Notes: generated by a model not told the origin, from the letters alone. DNA of 24,533 bases from an uncultured Candidatus Saccharibacteria bacterium (GCA_938018005.1 CALIJG010000016.1:1-24533); one strand, 5' to 3'; numbered from the stretch's first letter, positions 1 through 7,525 are shown. Numbers and translations are program-made.

Positions 1-1
1 A

Positions 2-757
2 CTACTTCAACCCCCGAAAAGTACTTGATTTGACGTTATCATACATCGCGTTGTCTCTAAGGAGTTTCTTCATTGCCTTTACATCGTCAGGCTGGCCAGC
101 CACGAGATATTGAGCCTTGTTGCCATGTCTATCAATTGCCTGCTTGAAGCGTTTTTGGCTTTGAGAAAGGCTGGTATTGGTCTCATAGGTCACATTGGCT
201 GTTTTATTTGCTAATTCCGAGAGCTCCTTGTCAAACACCGTTACTCCCTTGTCTAGATGATAGAGCATGATAGGGCGTTTACCGGCCCACTGCCTGACAA
301 TTGGTCGCATCGCCGAGATACCAACGTCAGATGCAAAGCAAACCAGCGGCTCACTGCTGTCTGTAACTGACAAAGAAGAGTCTAGCCAACTCATCTTGAC
401 CTGACTACCTGCTGGTAGACTCGTCAAAGTTTTTTTATAAGGACTACCGCTATTGTGGGTCACTATAACAATTTCATTGTCCTCGGGGCTGGAGGCAATA
501 CTCAGCCAACGACTTGTTTGATCACCCGTATAGTCATTCTTTTTACCACCAGATGCCGTACTAGGGAGCGTAATCTTGGCATAAGAGCCAGCTTTCCACG
601 TCATATTATCAGGTTTTGCCAGGCGAATGACGTGGAGGTTGCCGCGAGGGTTTTCGATGGATTTGACCGATAACGTTTGGCCTCTCCCTAAGTAGGCGAT
701 GATGCCCCAAGTAATAATGCCTATAACCACAAGAATAGCTATAACGATGATAACCAT
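2..757 (-). CDS. Membrane-anchored ferredoxin-reductase-like (FNR-fold) oxidoreductase
   Basis: Probable flavin-dependent NAD(P)H oxidoreductase held in the membrane by one N-terminal segment (about residues 1-23 from the chosen start), with the soluble domain probably outside. The segment AGSYAKITLP and the RWLSIASSP motif resemble the PGQYxxLxLP and RxYS FAD-contact motifs of the ferredoxin-NADP reductase superfamily. CFASDVGISAM matches the nucleotide-binding GGxGITP region but lacks its double glycine, and YLVAGQPDDVKAMKKLL matches the C-terminal GPxxMxxAvxxxL region. Start choice: an ATG at 775 also exists, but AAGGAG at 765-770 lies 7 nt before the ATG at 757, and that SD sits inside the end of the upstream TetR gene, whose stop is only 4 nt away. 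It therefore belongs to the TetR operon and is probably controlled by that repressor. Electron donor and acceptor are unknown, and the degenerate nucleotide site leaves activity uncertain. Confidence 0.72.
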   Translation of the reverse strand: MVIIVIAILVVIGIITWGIIAYLGRGQTLSVKSIENPRGNLHVIRLAKPDNMTWKAGSYAKITLPSTASGGKKNDYTGDQTSRWLSIASSPEDNEIVIVTHNSGSPYKKTLTSLPAGSQVKMSWLDSSLSVTDSSEPLVCFASDVGISAMRPIVRQWAGKRPIMLYHLDKGVTVFDKELSELANKTANVTYETNTSLSQSQKRFKQAIDRHGNKAQYLVAGQPDDVKAMKKLLRDNAMYDNVKSSTFRGLK

Positions 758-761
758 TTTG

Positions 762-1337
762 TTACTCCTTTTCATTATGTAAAATACCTTTCACAAAGTT
801 AGTGGCAAGTACTTCTAGCGTCCTACTAATACCTGGAAAATCGCCTTCAGTGATGTGCACATCCATATAGTAAAACAAATTATAAACCTGTAAAATATCC
901 TGAATCTTTTCCTCTGAATGTCCTTCCGCCACCATACGACTAGTAAAGGTTTCGACTAAAAACTGATGAAAGGTATTGGTGGCTTTGCCTTTGCCCGAAG
1001 AATAGTGGCTGCGCAGCGTGCGAGAGATGGCTGGGTTATGCCATTCCACCAGGATTTTATTGGACGAAACCAGGCTACGTGACCGTTCGAAGATCTGCCT
1101 CACAAGTTCAACCAAATCCTGCTGCCAATCGATGTCATCCATCATTGCCTGGCGAACGCGGTCATTCTCCTCAACGTACACATCCAGAAAGATAGCCTCC
1201 TTATTGTTGTAGTAGTTATAAAAAGAACCAACTGCTACGCCAGCACGTTTTGCAATTTCTGAGATCCCGGCCTCTTTATAACCCTTTTTTGAGAAGACAT
1301 TATAGGCGGCGGTTTTTAATGCTTGCTTCTTGTCCAA
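762..1337 (-). CDS. TetR/AcrR-family transcriptional regulator
   Basis: One-component repressor, about 191 aa from the TTG start, a normal TetR length. The N-terminal DNA-binding domain is clear: KTAAYNVFSKKGY, then ISEIAKRAGVAVGSFYNYY, the classic helix-turn-helix with its recognition helix, followed by NKEAIF. The all-helical C-terminal ligand domain is divergent, so the inducer cannot be named. Start choice: AAGGAGG (1347-1353) lies 9 nt before a TTG at 1337. An in-frame ATG at 1391 would add 18 residues, but it falls inside the operator and at or before the predicted transcription start. Initiation there on a leaderless message cannot be fully excluded. The oxidoreductase gene follows after 4 nt. 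The inverted repeat across the transcription start suggests autoregulation of the pair. Confidence 0.85.
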   Translation of the reverse strand: MDKKQALKTAAYNVFSKKGYKEAGISEIAKRAGVAVGSFYNYYNNKEAIFLDVYVEENDRVRQAMMDDIDWQQDLVELVRQIFERSRSLVSSNKILVEWHNPAISRTLRSHYSSGKGKATNTFHQFLVETFTSRMVAEGHSEEKIQDILQVYNLFYYMDVHITEGDFPGISRTLEVLATNFVKGILHNEKE

Positions 1338-1366
1338 TGTTCGTAACCTCCTTGGTTGTAATTCTC

Positions 1367-1394
1367 TGAATGAATAAATTTTTATATTCATTCA
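1367..1394 (-). promoter_or_regulatory. Probable TetR operator (perfect 10-bp inverted repeat)
   Basis: TGAATGAATA (1367-1376) and TATTCATTCA (1385-1394) are exact reverse complements separated by 8 bp. The repeat begins 2 bp downstream of the -10 box and covers the predicted start site, a typical place for a TetR-family repressor to block transcription. Half-sites of the TGAATGA type are known for several TetR-family regulators. Binding by this TetR is inferred from proximity. Confidence 0.7.
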
Positions 1395-1395
1395 T

Positions 1396-1425
1396 AGTAT
1401 ATGAAAACAACAAGAAGTCTGTCAA
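1396..1425 (-). promoter_or_regulatory. Sigma-70-type promoter of the TetR/oxidoreductase operon
   Basis: On the minus strand there is a perfect TTGACA -35 (1425-1420), an 18-bp spacer and a TATACT -10 (1401-1396). The predicted transcription start is about 1389, inside the inverted repeat. This is the closest match to consensus in the window. Confidence 0.75.
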
Positions 1426-1551
1426 TAGAGAGATCTGCTTGATCATTCTTTTCGATTGCAACCCGATTAACGAGGCTACCTAATGAAGTGCCATGTAGCC
1501 GGGATTGAGTTTGATTCAGTAAAGATCGACACCTAAACTAACGAGAGTGTG

Positions 1552-2181
1552 TCATTGGCTCTGTATCTTATCCACCAGCTTCGTTAGCTTCACGCCACCG
1601 TACATCCAGTGGTCGGCGCCGCGGTATGCACCGGAGTTGTTGACTTCGCCGCGCTGGGTGTAGATGAGGCGGGTCAGGGCAGACAGGCGCCAGGTTTTGC
1701 CGCCGTAGGAGACTTCGCGTGGGCCGGCTACGACGGCGGTGATAGCTGGGTCTTTGATGAAGCAGATGGTCGCGCCCTTTTCGATGCCCTTTTTGTAAAA
1801 GCTAAAGCGCTGATCTTGCTGGTGCGCGGTGGTAACGGCTTCGAACGAATCGGCTTTGCTGGCGGATTGAGCTGGCTTGGGGTAAATTTGCGTACCATCA
1901 AGGGCGAGCAGCAGCCGCTGGATAAGATACTCATCGAGCGCAAAGAATTCACTCCGGCCAATGCGGTGTTTGCTAAAGACTTCGTGCAGGAGCTGCTCCT
2001 TTTTGTGGTAATTATCTACCTCAATAGCAACCAGCCGCTGCAAGCCAGTGATGTTAGAATAGCCATTGGATTCGAGGTATTGCATACGCGCCTCGAAGCG
2101 GTCGGTGCTGGTCTTACCAATCTTGACCAAGCCATCGATAGCACTGGTCATAACATAAATCACTCCGCGCGGTTCGGACAT
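1552..2181 (-). CDS. GIY-YIG (T5orf172-type) nuclease-like protein with C-terminal DUF4357
   Basis: Probable DNA-acting protein of 209 aa. Residues 6-24 contain GVIYVM and GLVKIGKT, the two-strand signature of T5orf172-type GIY-YIG domains. LLHEVFSKHRIGRSEFF at about 64-80 is the conserved His/Arg/Glu-containing second half. Residues about 130-175 (KGATICFI, VAGPREVSYGGKTWRLSALT) match DUF4357, often fused to GIY-YIG domains and found near restriction-modification genes. The gene diverges from hsdM across a 66-bp gap that holds both promoters, so it is probably an accessory of this R-M island. A nuclease or DNA-recognition role is inferred. There is no SD: the extended -10 box ends 6 nt before the ATG, implying a leaderless message. 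Confidence 0.8.
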   Translation of the reverse strand: MSEPRGVIYVMTSAIDGLVKIGKTSTDRFEARMQYLESNGYSNITGLQRLVAIEVDNYHKKEQLLHEVFSKHRIGRSEFFALDEYLIQRLLLALDGTQIYPKPAQSASKADSFEAVTTAHQQDQRFSFYKKGIEKGATICFIKDPAITAVVAGPREVSYGGKTWRLSALTRLIYTQRGEVNNSGAYRGADHWMYGGVKLTKLVDKIQSQ

Positions 2182-2187
2182 GGTTTT

Positions 2188-2196
2188 ATTGTAGCA
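2188..2196 (-). promoter_or_regulatory. Extended -10 promoter of the GIY-YIG gene, predicted leaderless
   Basis: On the minus strand TGCTACAAT is followed by exactly 6 nt and then the ATG at 2181. With the usual distance from -10 to +1, transcription would start on the A of the ATG. No good -35 is seen; the TG extension may compensate. Confidence 0.6.
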
Positions 2197-2232
2197 GACT
2201 GTGGGGTGGGGGAACAGTATTCCGGATAAATC

Positions 2233-2241
2233 TGCTATAAT
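2233..2241 (+). promoter_or_regulatory. Extended -10 promoter of hsdM, predicted leaderless
   Basis: TGCTATAAT is a perfect extended -10. Six nucleotides separate it from the ATG at 2248, so the predicted +1 is the start codon itself. No SD precedes hsdM. Confidence 0.65.
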
Positions 2242-2247
2242 TCCCTT

Positions 2248-3726
2248 ATGAATATGAGGGATCTTGAAAGGCAGCTGTGGGCTGCGGCGGATAAATTACG
2301 GGGTAATATTAGCTCGTCGGATTATAAATATGTCGTGTTGGGGCTGATCTTCCTTAAGTATGTTTCGGATGCGTTTTTGGCGCGGTATCAGGCGGCGGTC
2401 GATGAGAATTATGATCCAGAAGACCGGGATTGGTACTTGGCGGAGAATGTTTTTTGGATTCCCAAGGGGGCTCGTTGGGAGCACCTGGTGGCGAGTGCCA
2501 AACAGCCAGAAATTGGCGTACTAGTTGATAGCGCCATGGGGGCAATTGAACGCGATAATCCAGGCTTGAAGGGTGTTTTGCCGAAAAATTATGCTCGCGA
2601 AGCTCTAGATAAGCGTCGCCTAGGTGAGCTCATCGATTTGTTTACCAATATTAAATTTGATACTGCTAGTTCCAAAGATCTACTTGGTCAAGTCTACGAA
2701 TATTTTATGGGTATGTTTGCTGACAGTGAGGGTAAACACGGCGGCGAATTCTACACGTCGCGCTCCATCGTCAGGTTGCTAGTAGAAATGCTTGAGCCAT
2801 ACAGTGGGCGTGTGTACGATCCGTGTTGCGGCAGTGGCGGTATGTTCGTCTGGAGCGAGAAGTTTGTCGAGGAGCATGCTGGGCGTGTTAGCGACATCGC
2901 GGTGTACGGTCAGGAGCTCAACGAAACCACTTGGCGACTCGCTAAAATGAACATGGCAATTCGGGGAATTGACGCGAATATCAAACGCGGCGATACCCTG
3001 ATGGACGACCAGCTTCCCGACCTGAAAGCTGATTATATCTTGGCCAATCCGCCGTTTAATATTAGCGACTGGGGTCAAGAACATTTGCAGGCCGACCCAC
3101 GCTGGAAGTATGGACTGCCGCCAAAGGGTAATGCCAACTTTGCTTGGATTCAGCACATGATTTACCACTTAAGCCCGCGCGGTACTGCAGGTTTTGTATT
3201 AGCAAACGGGAGTATGAGCAGTCAAACTGGCGGCGAAGGTGATATCCGTAAGCAGCTGGTGCTTAATGATATGGTTGACGCTATCGTCACGCTGCCGAGC
3301 CAGTTGTTTTTTAACGTAGCCATACCGTGTTGCTTGTGGTTTGTGTCGCGTGATCGCGCTAATCGTCACGGCAAAGTACTGTTCATCGATGGGCGTAATT
3401 TGGGTAAAATGGTCACCCGTCGCAACCGCGAGCTGACCGAAGAAGATATTGCCAGGGTAGCGAAGACATATCATGACTACAAAACCGCCAGTGCGAATTA
3501 CACTGACCAGCCGGGTTTCTGTAAAGTCGCTGATCTAGAAGAAATCAAGCAGCATGATTATGTGCTGACGCCTGGTCGCTACGTGGGTGTTGAAGAAACA
3601 GAAGAGGATGATGAGCCGTTCGCCGAGAAATTTGCCCGGTTGACGGCTGAGCTGGAGGGGCAATTTGTGAAAAGCCACGAGCTGGAGGCAAAGATAAAAG
3701 AGAACCTTGCCAAAATAGAGAGTTGA
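2248..3726 (+). CDS. hsdM: Type I restriction-modification DNA methyltransferase subunit HsdM
   Basis: Methylation subunit of a type I R-M enzyme, using S-adenosylmethionine to make N6-methyladenine at the site chosen by HsdS. At 492 aa it has normal length. The N-terminal HsdM domain (LWAAADKLRGNISSSDYKYV, about 8-28) is followed by the methyltransferase domain. DPCCGSGGMF at 191-200 is the SAM-binding motif I and NPPF at 267-270 is the catalytic motif IV. GKHGGEFYTSRSIVRLLVEML, just before motif I, is also typical. The C-terminal tail is charged and helical, suited to HsdS contact. Transcription appears leaderless. The next gene starts within 4 nt of the stop, and hsdS follows after a two-gene cassette, so M and S probably share a transcript. 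Confidence 0.97.
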   Translation: MNMRDLERQLWAAADKLRGNISSSDYKYVVLGLIFLKYVSDAFLARYQAAVDENYDPEDRDWYLAENVFWIPKGARWEHLVASAKQPEIGVLVDSAMGAIERDNPGLKGVLPKNYAREALDKRRLGELIDLFTNIKFDTASSKDLLGQVYEYFMGMFADSEGKHGGEFYTSRSIVRLLVEMLEPYSGRVYDPCCGSGGMFVWSEKFVEEHAGRVSDIAVYGQELNETTWRLAKMNMAIRGIDANIKRGDTLMDDQLPDLKADYILANPPFNISDWGQEHLQADPRWKYGLPPKGNANFAWIQHMIYHLSPRGTAGFVLANGSMSSQTGGEGDIRKQLVLNDMVDAIVTLPSQLFFNVAIPCCLWFVSRDRANRHGKVLFIDGRNLGKMVTRRNRELTEEDIARVAKTYHDYKTASANYTDQPGFCKVADLEEIKQHDYVLTPGRYVGVEETEEDDEPFAEKFARLTAELEGQFVKSHELEAKIKENLAKIES

Positions 3727-3729
3727 TTG

Positions 3730-4494
3730 ATGAATAGAATTATGATTAGTATTAGGAAACGGCCATATATATCGATATTTATATTTATGGTTTTACTTGC
3801 TGGTATTATGTGGTGGTTGTCATCTTTGTTGCGGTCAGATGACCTAGCCCGAGAAGTTTTAATTAATCTTTCGGCTAGTTTTTTGGCAGTAATACCCACC
3901 GTCATTTTTATTGATAAATTAGTTGAGCGCCATCGTAAATATCGTTTGCGGTATGCTACAGAGGCTGCGCAACATGCTATGCAGCAATTACGAGACCATC
4001 ACCTTAGACTTGCTCTAACATCTTTTCGATATCATATTGCAGCTGGTGAGCCAGAAGTGTATACCATAGATCTAACGAATGATAAAAGAAGAAGATATAC
4101 TAAAGCACTAAAAGGAATTTTATTACAACATGAACCTAAAGATATTGCACAAACTCTAACAAAGGGTGAGTGGCATCATGTTGCAGATAGTCTATCAAGG
4201 TTACGCTCAGTTGCACTAGAATATATAGTTTTATATCAGGGTATCCTTGAATCAGAGCAGCTTGGGCGGCTTTTAACAATGCATAATGCTTTTCAAGAGC
4301 TGGATTTTACCTTTAATTTAGATGCCAATGCTTTCTTAATGCCATTAAATGAATGGGCACAAAATAAATTTGCCAATGAAGAAACTGCCAGAGAAATTTA
4401 TGGAGAGTTGGAATTTCGCGTATCTGTAGCCCTGTATACTTATTTAAAAGCGTTGGATGAATTTTCTGATGAAATAGGAGGAGTAGAACTGTGA
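3730..4494 (+). CDS. Two-TM membrane protein of unknown function in the hsd operon
   Basis: Not recognised as a named family. About 254 aa with two hydrophobic segments near the N-terminus: about residues 9-30 (ISIFIFMVLLAGIMWWLSSLL) and about 43-62 (VLINLSASFLAVIPTVIFID). A mostly helical, charged domain of about 190 residues follows and is probably cytoplasmic. The start is the ATG four bases after the hsdM stop; a TTG one codon earlier is possible. The stop overlaps the next gene's GTG, so the two are translationally coupled. The pair sits between hsdM and hsdS and is much more AT-rich than hsdM, suggesting a separately acquired cassette. A membrane sensor or effector role would be speculation from context. 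Confidence 0.7.
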   Translation: MNRIMISIRKRPYISIFIFMVLLAGIMWWLSSLLRSDDLAREVLINLSASFLAVIPTVIFIDKLVERHRKYRLRYATEAAQHAMQQLRDHHLRLALTSFRYHIAAGEPEVYTIDLTNDKRRRYTKALKGILLQHEPKDIAQTLTKGEWHHVADSLSRLRSVALEYIVLYQGILESEQLGRLLTMHNAFQELDFTFNLDANAFLMPLNEWAQNKFANEETAREIYGELEFRVSVALYTYLKALDEFSDEIGGVEL

Positions 4495-5009
4495 AGCCAA
4501 AAGAAATAAGACGCAAAATTTTGGAGACTACATACGAACATAGACATGATGATTTTGGTATTGAAACAAGACAGCTTGAAAGTATACTTAAAAATGTTGA
4601 CGAGAAGACTCTCCATCAGGAGATTATCTATTTGGAGCAGAAGAATTTAGTGACTACTAAAGGTAGGTTTATGGGTAAGCCATATTTGAACTATAGTGCT
4701 GTTGCTATAACTGCATGGGGTATAGATTTAGTTGAAGATCCTGATGAATTCGGAAGATTATTTTCAATAAATATTGATGCTCGTCAAAACAACTTTGGAA
4801 ACATTACCGGAAGTAATATCAATATTGATAGTAGATATGTTAGTCAAATCATCAACGAACAAGATGATAAAACACAAGAATTATTGAAGGATCTTAATGA
4901 ATCAATAAAAAAGAAAGATAAAGACACTATAATAAAGACGCTCGGATATATCGGAGATAAATCGTTGGACTTACTCATTGCCATTATAGCTGGTGGAATG
5001 AAATTGTGA
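4491..5009 (+). CDS. Winged-helix-like protein with polar linker and hydrophobic C-terminus, unknown function
   Basis: 172 aa, starting at GTG with SD GGAGGAG 5-8 nt upstream and overlapping the preceding stop by 4 nt. Residues about 1-70 (KEIRRKILETTYEHR, then TLHQEIIYLEQKNLVTTKG) resemble a small winged-helix domain. A polar stretch follows (ARQNNFGNITGSNINIDS, about 98-115), then a lysine-rich helix, and the protein ends in a short hydrophobic tail (LDLLIAIIAGGMKL). The layout of HTH-like head, Asn/Gly-rich spacer and hydrophobic tail is unusual, and with the membrane protein next door it suggests a two-component unit. DNA binding and function are not established. hsdS begins 13 nt after the stop. 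Confidence 0.68.
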   Translation: MKPKEIRRKILETTYEHRHDDFGIETRQLESILKNVDEKTLHQEIIYLEQKNLVTTKGRFMGKPYLNYSAVAITAWGIDLVEDPDEFGRLFSINIDARQNNFGNITGSNINIDSRYVSQIINEQDDKTQELLKDLNESIKKKDKDTIIKTLGYIGDKSLDLLIAIIAGGMKL

Positions 5010-5022
5010 TGAGAGTGGAACT

Positions 5023-6153
5023 ATGCAGAAAGTTTTAAGCGATATCTGTTATTACGTTAGCGACAAAATACCAGTAAAACAAGTACAGCTGGCTGACTAT
5101 GTGTCTACTGAAAACTTATTACAAAACAAGGGCGGATTATCAGTTGCTAACAAGTTGCCCTCTGGAAAAGTAACTGCATTCCAAGCTGGGGATGTGCTAG
5201 TATCGAACATTCGTCCTTACTTCAAAAAGATTTGGTTAGCCGATAGGTCCGGCGGTGCTTCGAATGATGTGCTGGTTTTTCGAAAACTAAATGATGAGAT
5301 TTATGAAAAGTATTTGTACTATATTTTGGCCGATGACAGATTCTTTGCTTTTTCAACGGTATCTGCGAGTGGGTCAAAAATGCCACGCGGTGATAAAGTT
5401 CAGATAATGAATTATCCTGTGAAGCTACCGCCACTTGAGTCTCAAAAGAAAATTGCCGATATTCTCAGCAGTCTTGATGAAAAAATCGAGCTCAATCGCC
5501 GCATGAACGAAACCCTCGAACAGCTCGGTCAAGCCCTCTTTCGCTATTATTTTGTTGACAATCCTGAGGCTAAAAACTGGAAGAGAGGAGTGATCTCTGA
5601 TTTGGGTGAGGTCGTTACCGGAAAAACTCCTAGTAAGAAAAACCAAAAATTCTTTGGAGATGAAGTGGCTTTTCTTAAAGTTCCCGACATGCATAAAACA
5701 TCCATAGTTATAAAAACATCCGATAACCTCTCATTAATGGGTGCAGAGAGCCAAAAATCTAAATATATATCTAGGTGGTCTACATGTGTTAGTTGTATAG
5801 CCACTGTTGGCGTTGTGTCGCTAGCTGGGAAAAACATGCAAACCAACCAGCAGATAAACTCAATAATACCTAGAGAGTCTTATTTCAAATTCTTTAATTA
5901 CTTTTTAATGCGACACAAGTCTGATTACATAAAAACCTTAGCCAGTAGCGGTTCAGCAACTCCCAACCTAAATATGGGGCATTTTAGTAATATCACAGTA
6001 GTCATACCTGATAGAGAATTACTCAAGGAGTTTGACGCTAGAGTAAATCATTTGTTTTTACAAATGGAAAATAATTTGCAAGAAAATGAGGCATTGATGA
6101 ATATTCGCGACTCACTTTTACCAAAATTAATTTCTGGAGAGATTGAAATATGA
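5023..6153 (+). CDS. hsdS: Type I restriction-modification specificity subunit HsdS
   Basis: Target-recognition subunit that fixes the bipartite DNA sequence for the methylase and nuclease. 376 aa with the expected two-fold plan: TRD1 at about 1-135, the central conserved helix at about 137-180 (LPPLESQKKIADILSSLDEK, then NRRMNETLEQLGQALFRYYF), TRD2 at about 187-325 beginning WKRGVISDLGEVVTGKTPS, and the distal conserved helix at about 330-376 ending RDSLLPKLISGEIEI. It starts almost directly in TRD1, so the N-terminal conserved region is short, but both recognition domains look intact. The target cannot be read from sequence. The stop overlaps the next ATG (ATGA). Base composition is AT-rich compared with hsdM, as is common for exchanged hsdS genes. 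Confidence 0.95.
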   Translation: MQKVLSDICYYVSDKIPVKQVQLADYVSTENLLQNKGGLSVANKLPSGKVTAFQAGDVLVSNIRPYFKKIWLADRSGGASNDVLVFRKLNDEIYEKYLYYILADDRFFAFSTVSASGSKMPRGDKVQIMNYPVKLPPLESQKKIADILSSLDEKIELNRRMNETLEQLGQALFRYYFVDNPEAKNWKRGVISDLGEVVTGKTPSKKNQKFFGDEVAFLKVPDMHKTSIVIKTSDNLSLMGAESQKSKYISRWSTCVSCIATVGVVSLAGKNMQTNQQINSIIPRESYFKFFNYFLMRHKSDYIKTLASSGSATPNLNMGHFSNITVVIPDRELLKEFDARVNHLFLQMENNLQENEALMNIRDSLLPKLISGEIEI

Positions 6154-7184
6154 ATGACATAGAAATAATTAGAGAATATGTGAAAACTAAAATATTGACT
6201 TTAGATTCAAGGGGGTATGTTAAATCACGTGAATCAACAAAGCTAGACTTCAAAGAATCTTTTAATTGGCAGAATAATGCGGAGTATATCAAAACGATGA
6301 CTGCATTTGCTAATAACCAAGGCGGATTTCTAGTTTTTGGTGTAAAAGATTCTCCTCGAGAAGTTGTTGGACTGCGGGGTCAAGCATTTGAAAATCTAAC
6401 TTCAGAAAAGATTTCTGAGTTTGTAAAATCCACTCTATCTCATAATCTTAGCTATGAATTTGAAACCTTAGAAGTAGATAATAAAAAAATTGGCTGGATA
6501 TACACAAGGCAATCTCAAATAAAACCCGTAATATGCACTAGGACTATTGGCAGTGGTAGTGACTTAAAGGACGGTGCAATATACTTCCGGAATGGCGCTA
6601 GATCTGACCTAATAAGATCTACTGATTTACAAAAAATCATTAGCGATCAAAGAGACGCAGAAGCTAGGCGCTGGATGAATCTTGTGAAGCAGGCGGGTGC
6701 AATCGGTGTCGAAAATGCGGCCATATTGAGTTTGACAGACGGAATAGTTAGTGCTCCTGGCGGCAAAGTCGTCATTGATGAATCGATAATGAAAGATCTG
6801 AGGTACATCAAAGAAGGAGAGTTTAATGAAAAAAGCGGTGCTCCGACACTGAAAATTATTGGCGAAGTTGAAGCTAGCTCGGCTCGTGTGATAGAGCGAA
6901 ATATTGACCCTGAAATTAAGTATCAATTAACCACAAAACAACTAGGGGAAGAGTTGGGATTTCCAAGTAAATCAGCCATGGCAAATGCTTTAGCGTTAGT
7001 AAAATATTTTAATCTCCAGAGTGATGAATACATGTATTCATTCAAGGCTGGAAAGGTTATTTACAAGAAGTACTCTCGTGAGGCCTTGAATATCCTAATA
7101 GAAAAAGCCAACAATGGTGAATTTGAAATAGACAAAGACTCTGACAGTATGAAATCTATTAGAAAAAAGGCGATAAAATTATAG
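6150..7184 (+). CDS. AlbA_2/Schlafen-type putative ATP-binding (divergent AAA-4) protein
   Basis: 344 aa. Residues about 25-150 form the AlbA_2 (Schlafen-like, old name divergent AAA-4) domain: ESTKLDFKESFNW, then MTAFANNQGGFLVFGVKDSPREVVGL, and a later YFRNGARSDL. These correspond to the conserved E-x-K, AFAN-GG and G-V-x-D motifs. The C-terminal half is not clearly assigned, although TTKQLGEELGFPSKSAMANAL looks like a helix-turn-helix. The ATG overlaps the hsdS stop by 4 nt, so the two genes are translationally coupled. ATP-binding ORFs inserted between type I hsd genes are known (the R- and M-linked ORFs of Campylobacter), so a defence-associated role is reasonable. A regulator or RNA-targeting role is also possible. 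A bidirectional terminator follows. Confidence 0.8.
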   Translation: MNDIEIIREYVKTKILTLDSRGYVKSRESTKLDFKESFNWQNNAEYIKTMTAFANNQGGFLVFGVKDSPREVVGLRGQAFENLTSEKISEFVKSTLSHNLSYEFETLEVDNKKIGWIYTRQSQIKPVICTRTIGSGSDLKDGAIYFRNGARSDLIRSTDLQKIISDQRDAEARRWMNLVKQAGAIGVENAAILSLTDGIVSAPGGKVVIDESIMKDLRYIKEGEFNEKSGAPTLKIIGEVEASSARVIERNIDPEIKYQLTTKQLGEELGFPSKSAMANALALVKYFNLQSDEYMYSFKAGKVIYKKYSREALNILIEKANNGEFEIDKDSDSMKSIRKKAIKL

Positions 7185-7200
7185 AAAATTTAGGTGATAT

Positions 7201-7232
7201 AAAAACAAGCCCAAAAGTAAGGGCTCATTTTT
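7201..7232. terminator. Bidirectional intrinsic terminator between convergent genes
   Basis: AGCCC (7208-7212) and GGGCT (7221-7225) form a 5-bp stem with an 8-nt loop. The plus strand continues into CATTTTTAT and the minus strand into TGTTTTTAT. It therefore suits both the AlbA_2 gene ending at 7184 and the Cas2-like gene ending at 7243. Confidence 0.65.
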
Positions 7233-7242
7233 ATGCCTTGAG

Positions 7243-7521
7243 CTATCTACTATGTAGCCAATCCGTCACGCTCTTTGGTAGATTATAAGACGCCCATCCA
7301 GATCTCGTATCCCATTTGGCAACAAATATTTTATCATTGCTGTCTATATGACGCATGGCTCCATCTCGTATTTCAGCAACAGTCTCATTTGTGTCAACGA
7401 ACCATACGGAATATAGTGGTTTAACACATGGTCCCAGACTTTTTATATATCCAATCAAATCTTCGTAATCTTCGAATTTTTCAGGAGAGCCTAAATCATA
7501 AGATATTATTTTTACGCTCAT
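7243..7521 (-). CDS. SinR-family/Cas2-like ferredoxin-fold protein
   Basis: 92 aa from the ATG at 7521, which has AAAGGA about 7 nt upstream. A longer reading from 7584 would overlap the preceding gene and is not needed. The first strand, MSVKIISYDLGSP, and the later SLGPCVKPLYSVWFVDT and DSNDKIFVAKW strands follow the beta-alpha-beta pattern of the Cas2/VapD superfamily, specifically the small proteins commonly annotated as SinR family. Some members of the superfamily are nucleases or interferases, but activity here is not shown. No CRISPR array or other cas gene is present, so this is not a CRISPR adaptation gene. It lies 4 nt downstream of the DUF2188 gene and the two are surely co-transcribed. 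Confidence 0.72.
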   Translation of the reverse strand: MSVKIISYDLGSPEKFEDYEDLIGYIKSLGPCVKPLYSVWFVDTNETVAEIRDGAMRHIDSNDKIFVAKWDTRSGWASYNLPKSVTDWLHSR

Positions 7522-7525
7522 ACTA

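Noticed and set aside
7243..7521. Possible CRISPR-Cas locus because of the Cas2-like fold
   Set aside because: No repeat-spacer array and no cas1 or effector gene anywhere in the window; the protein fits the SinR branch.
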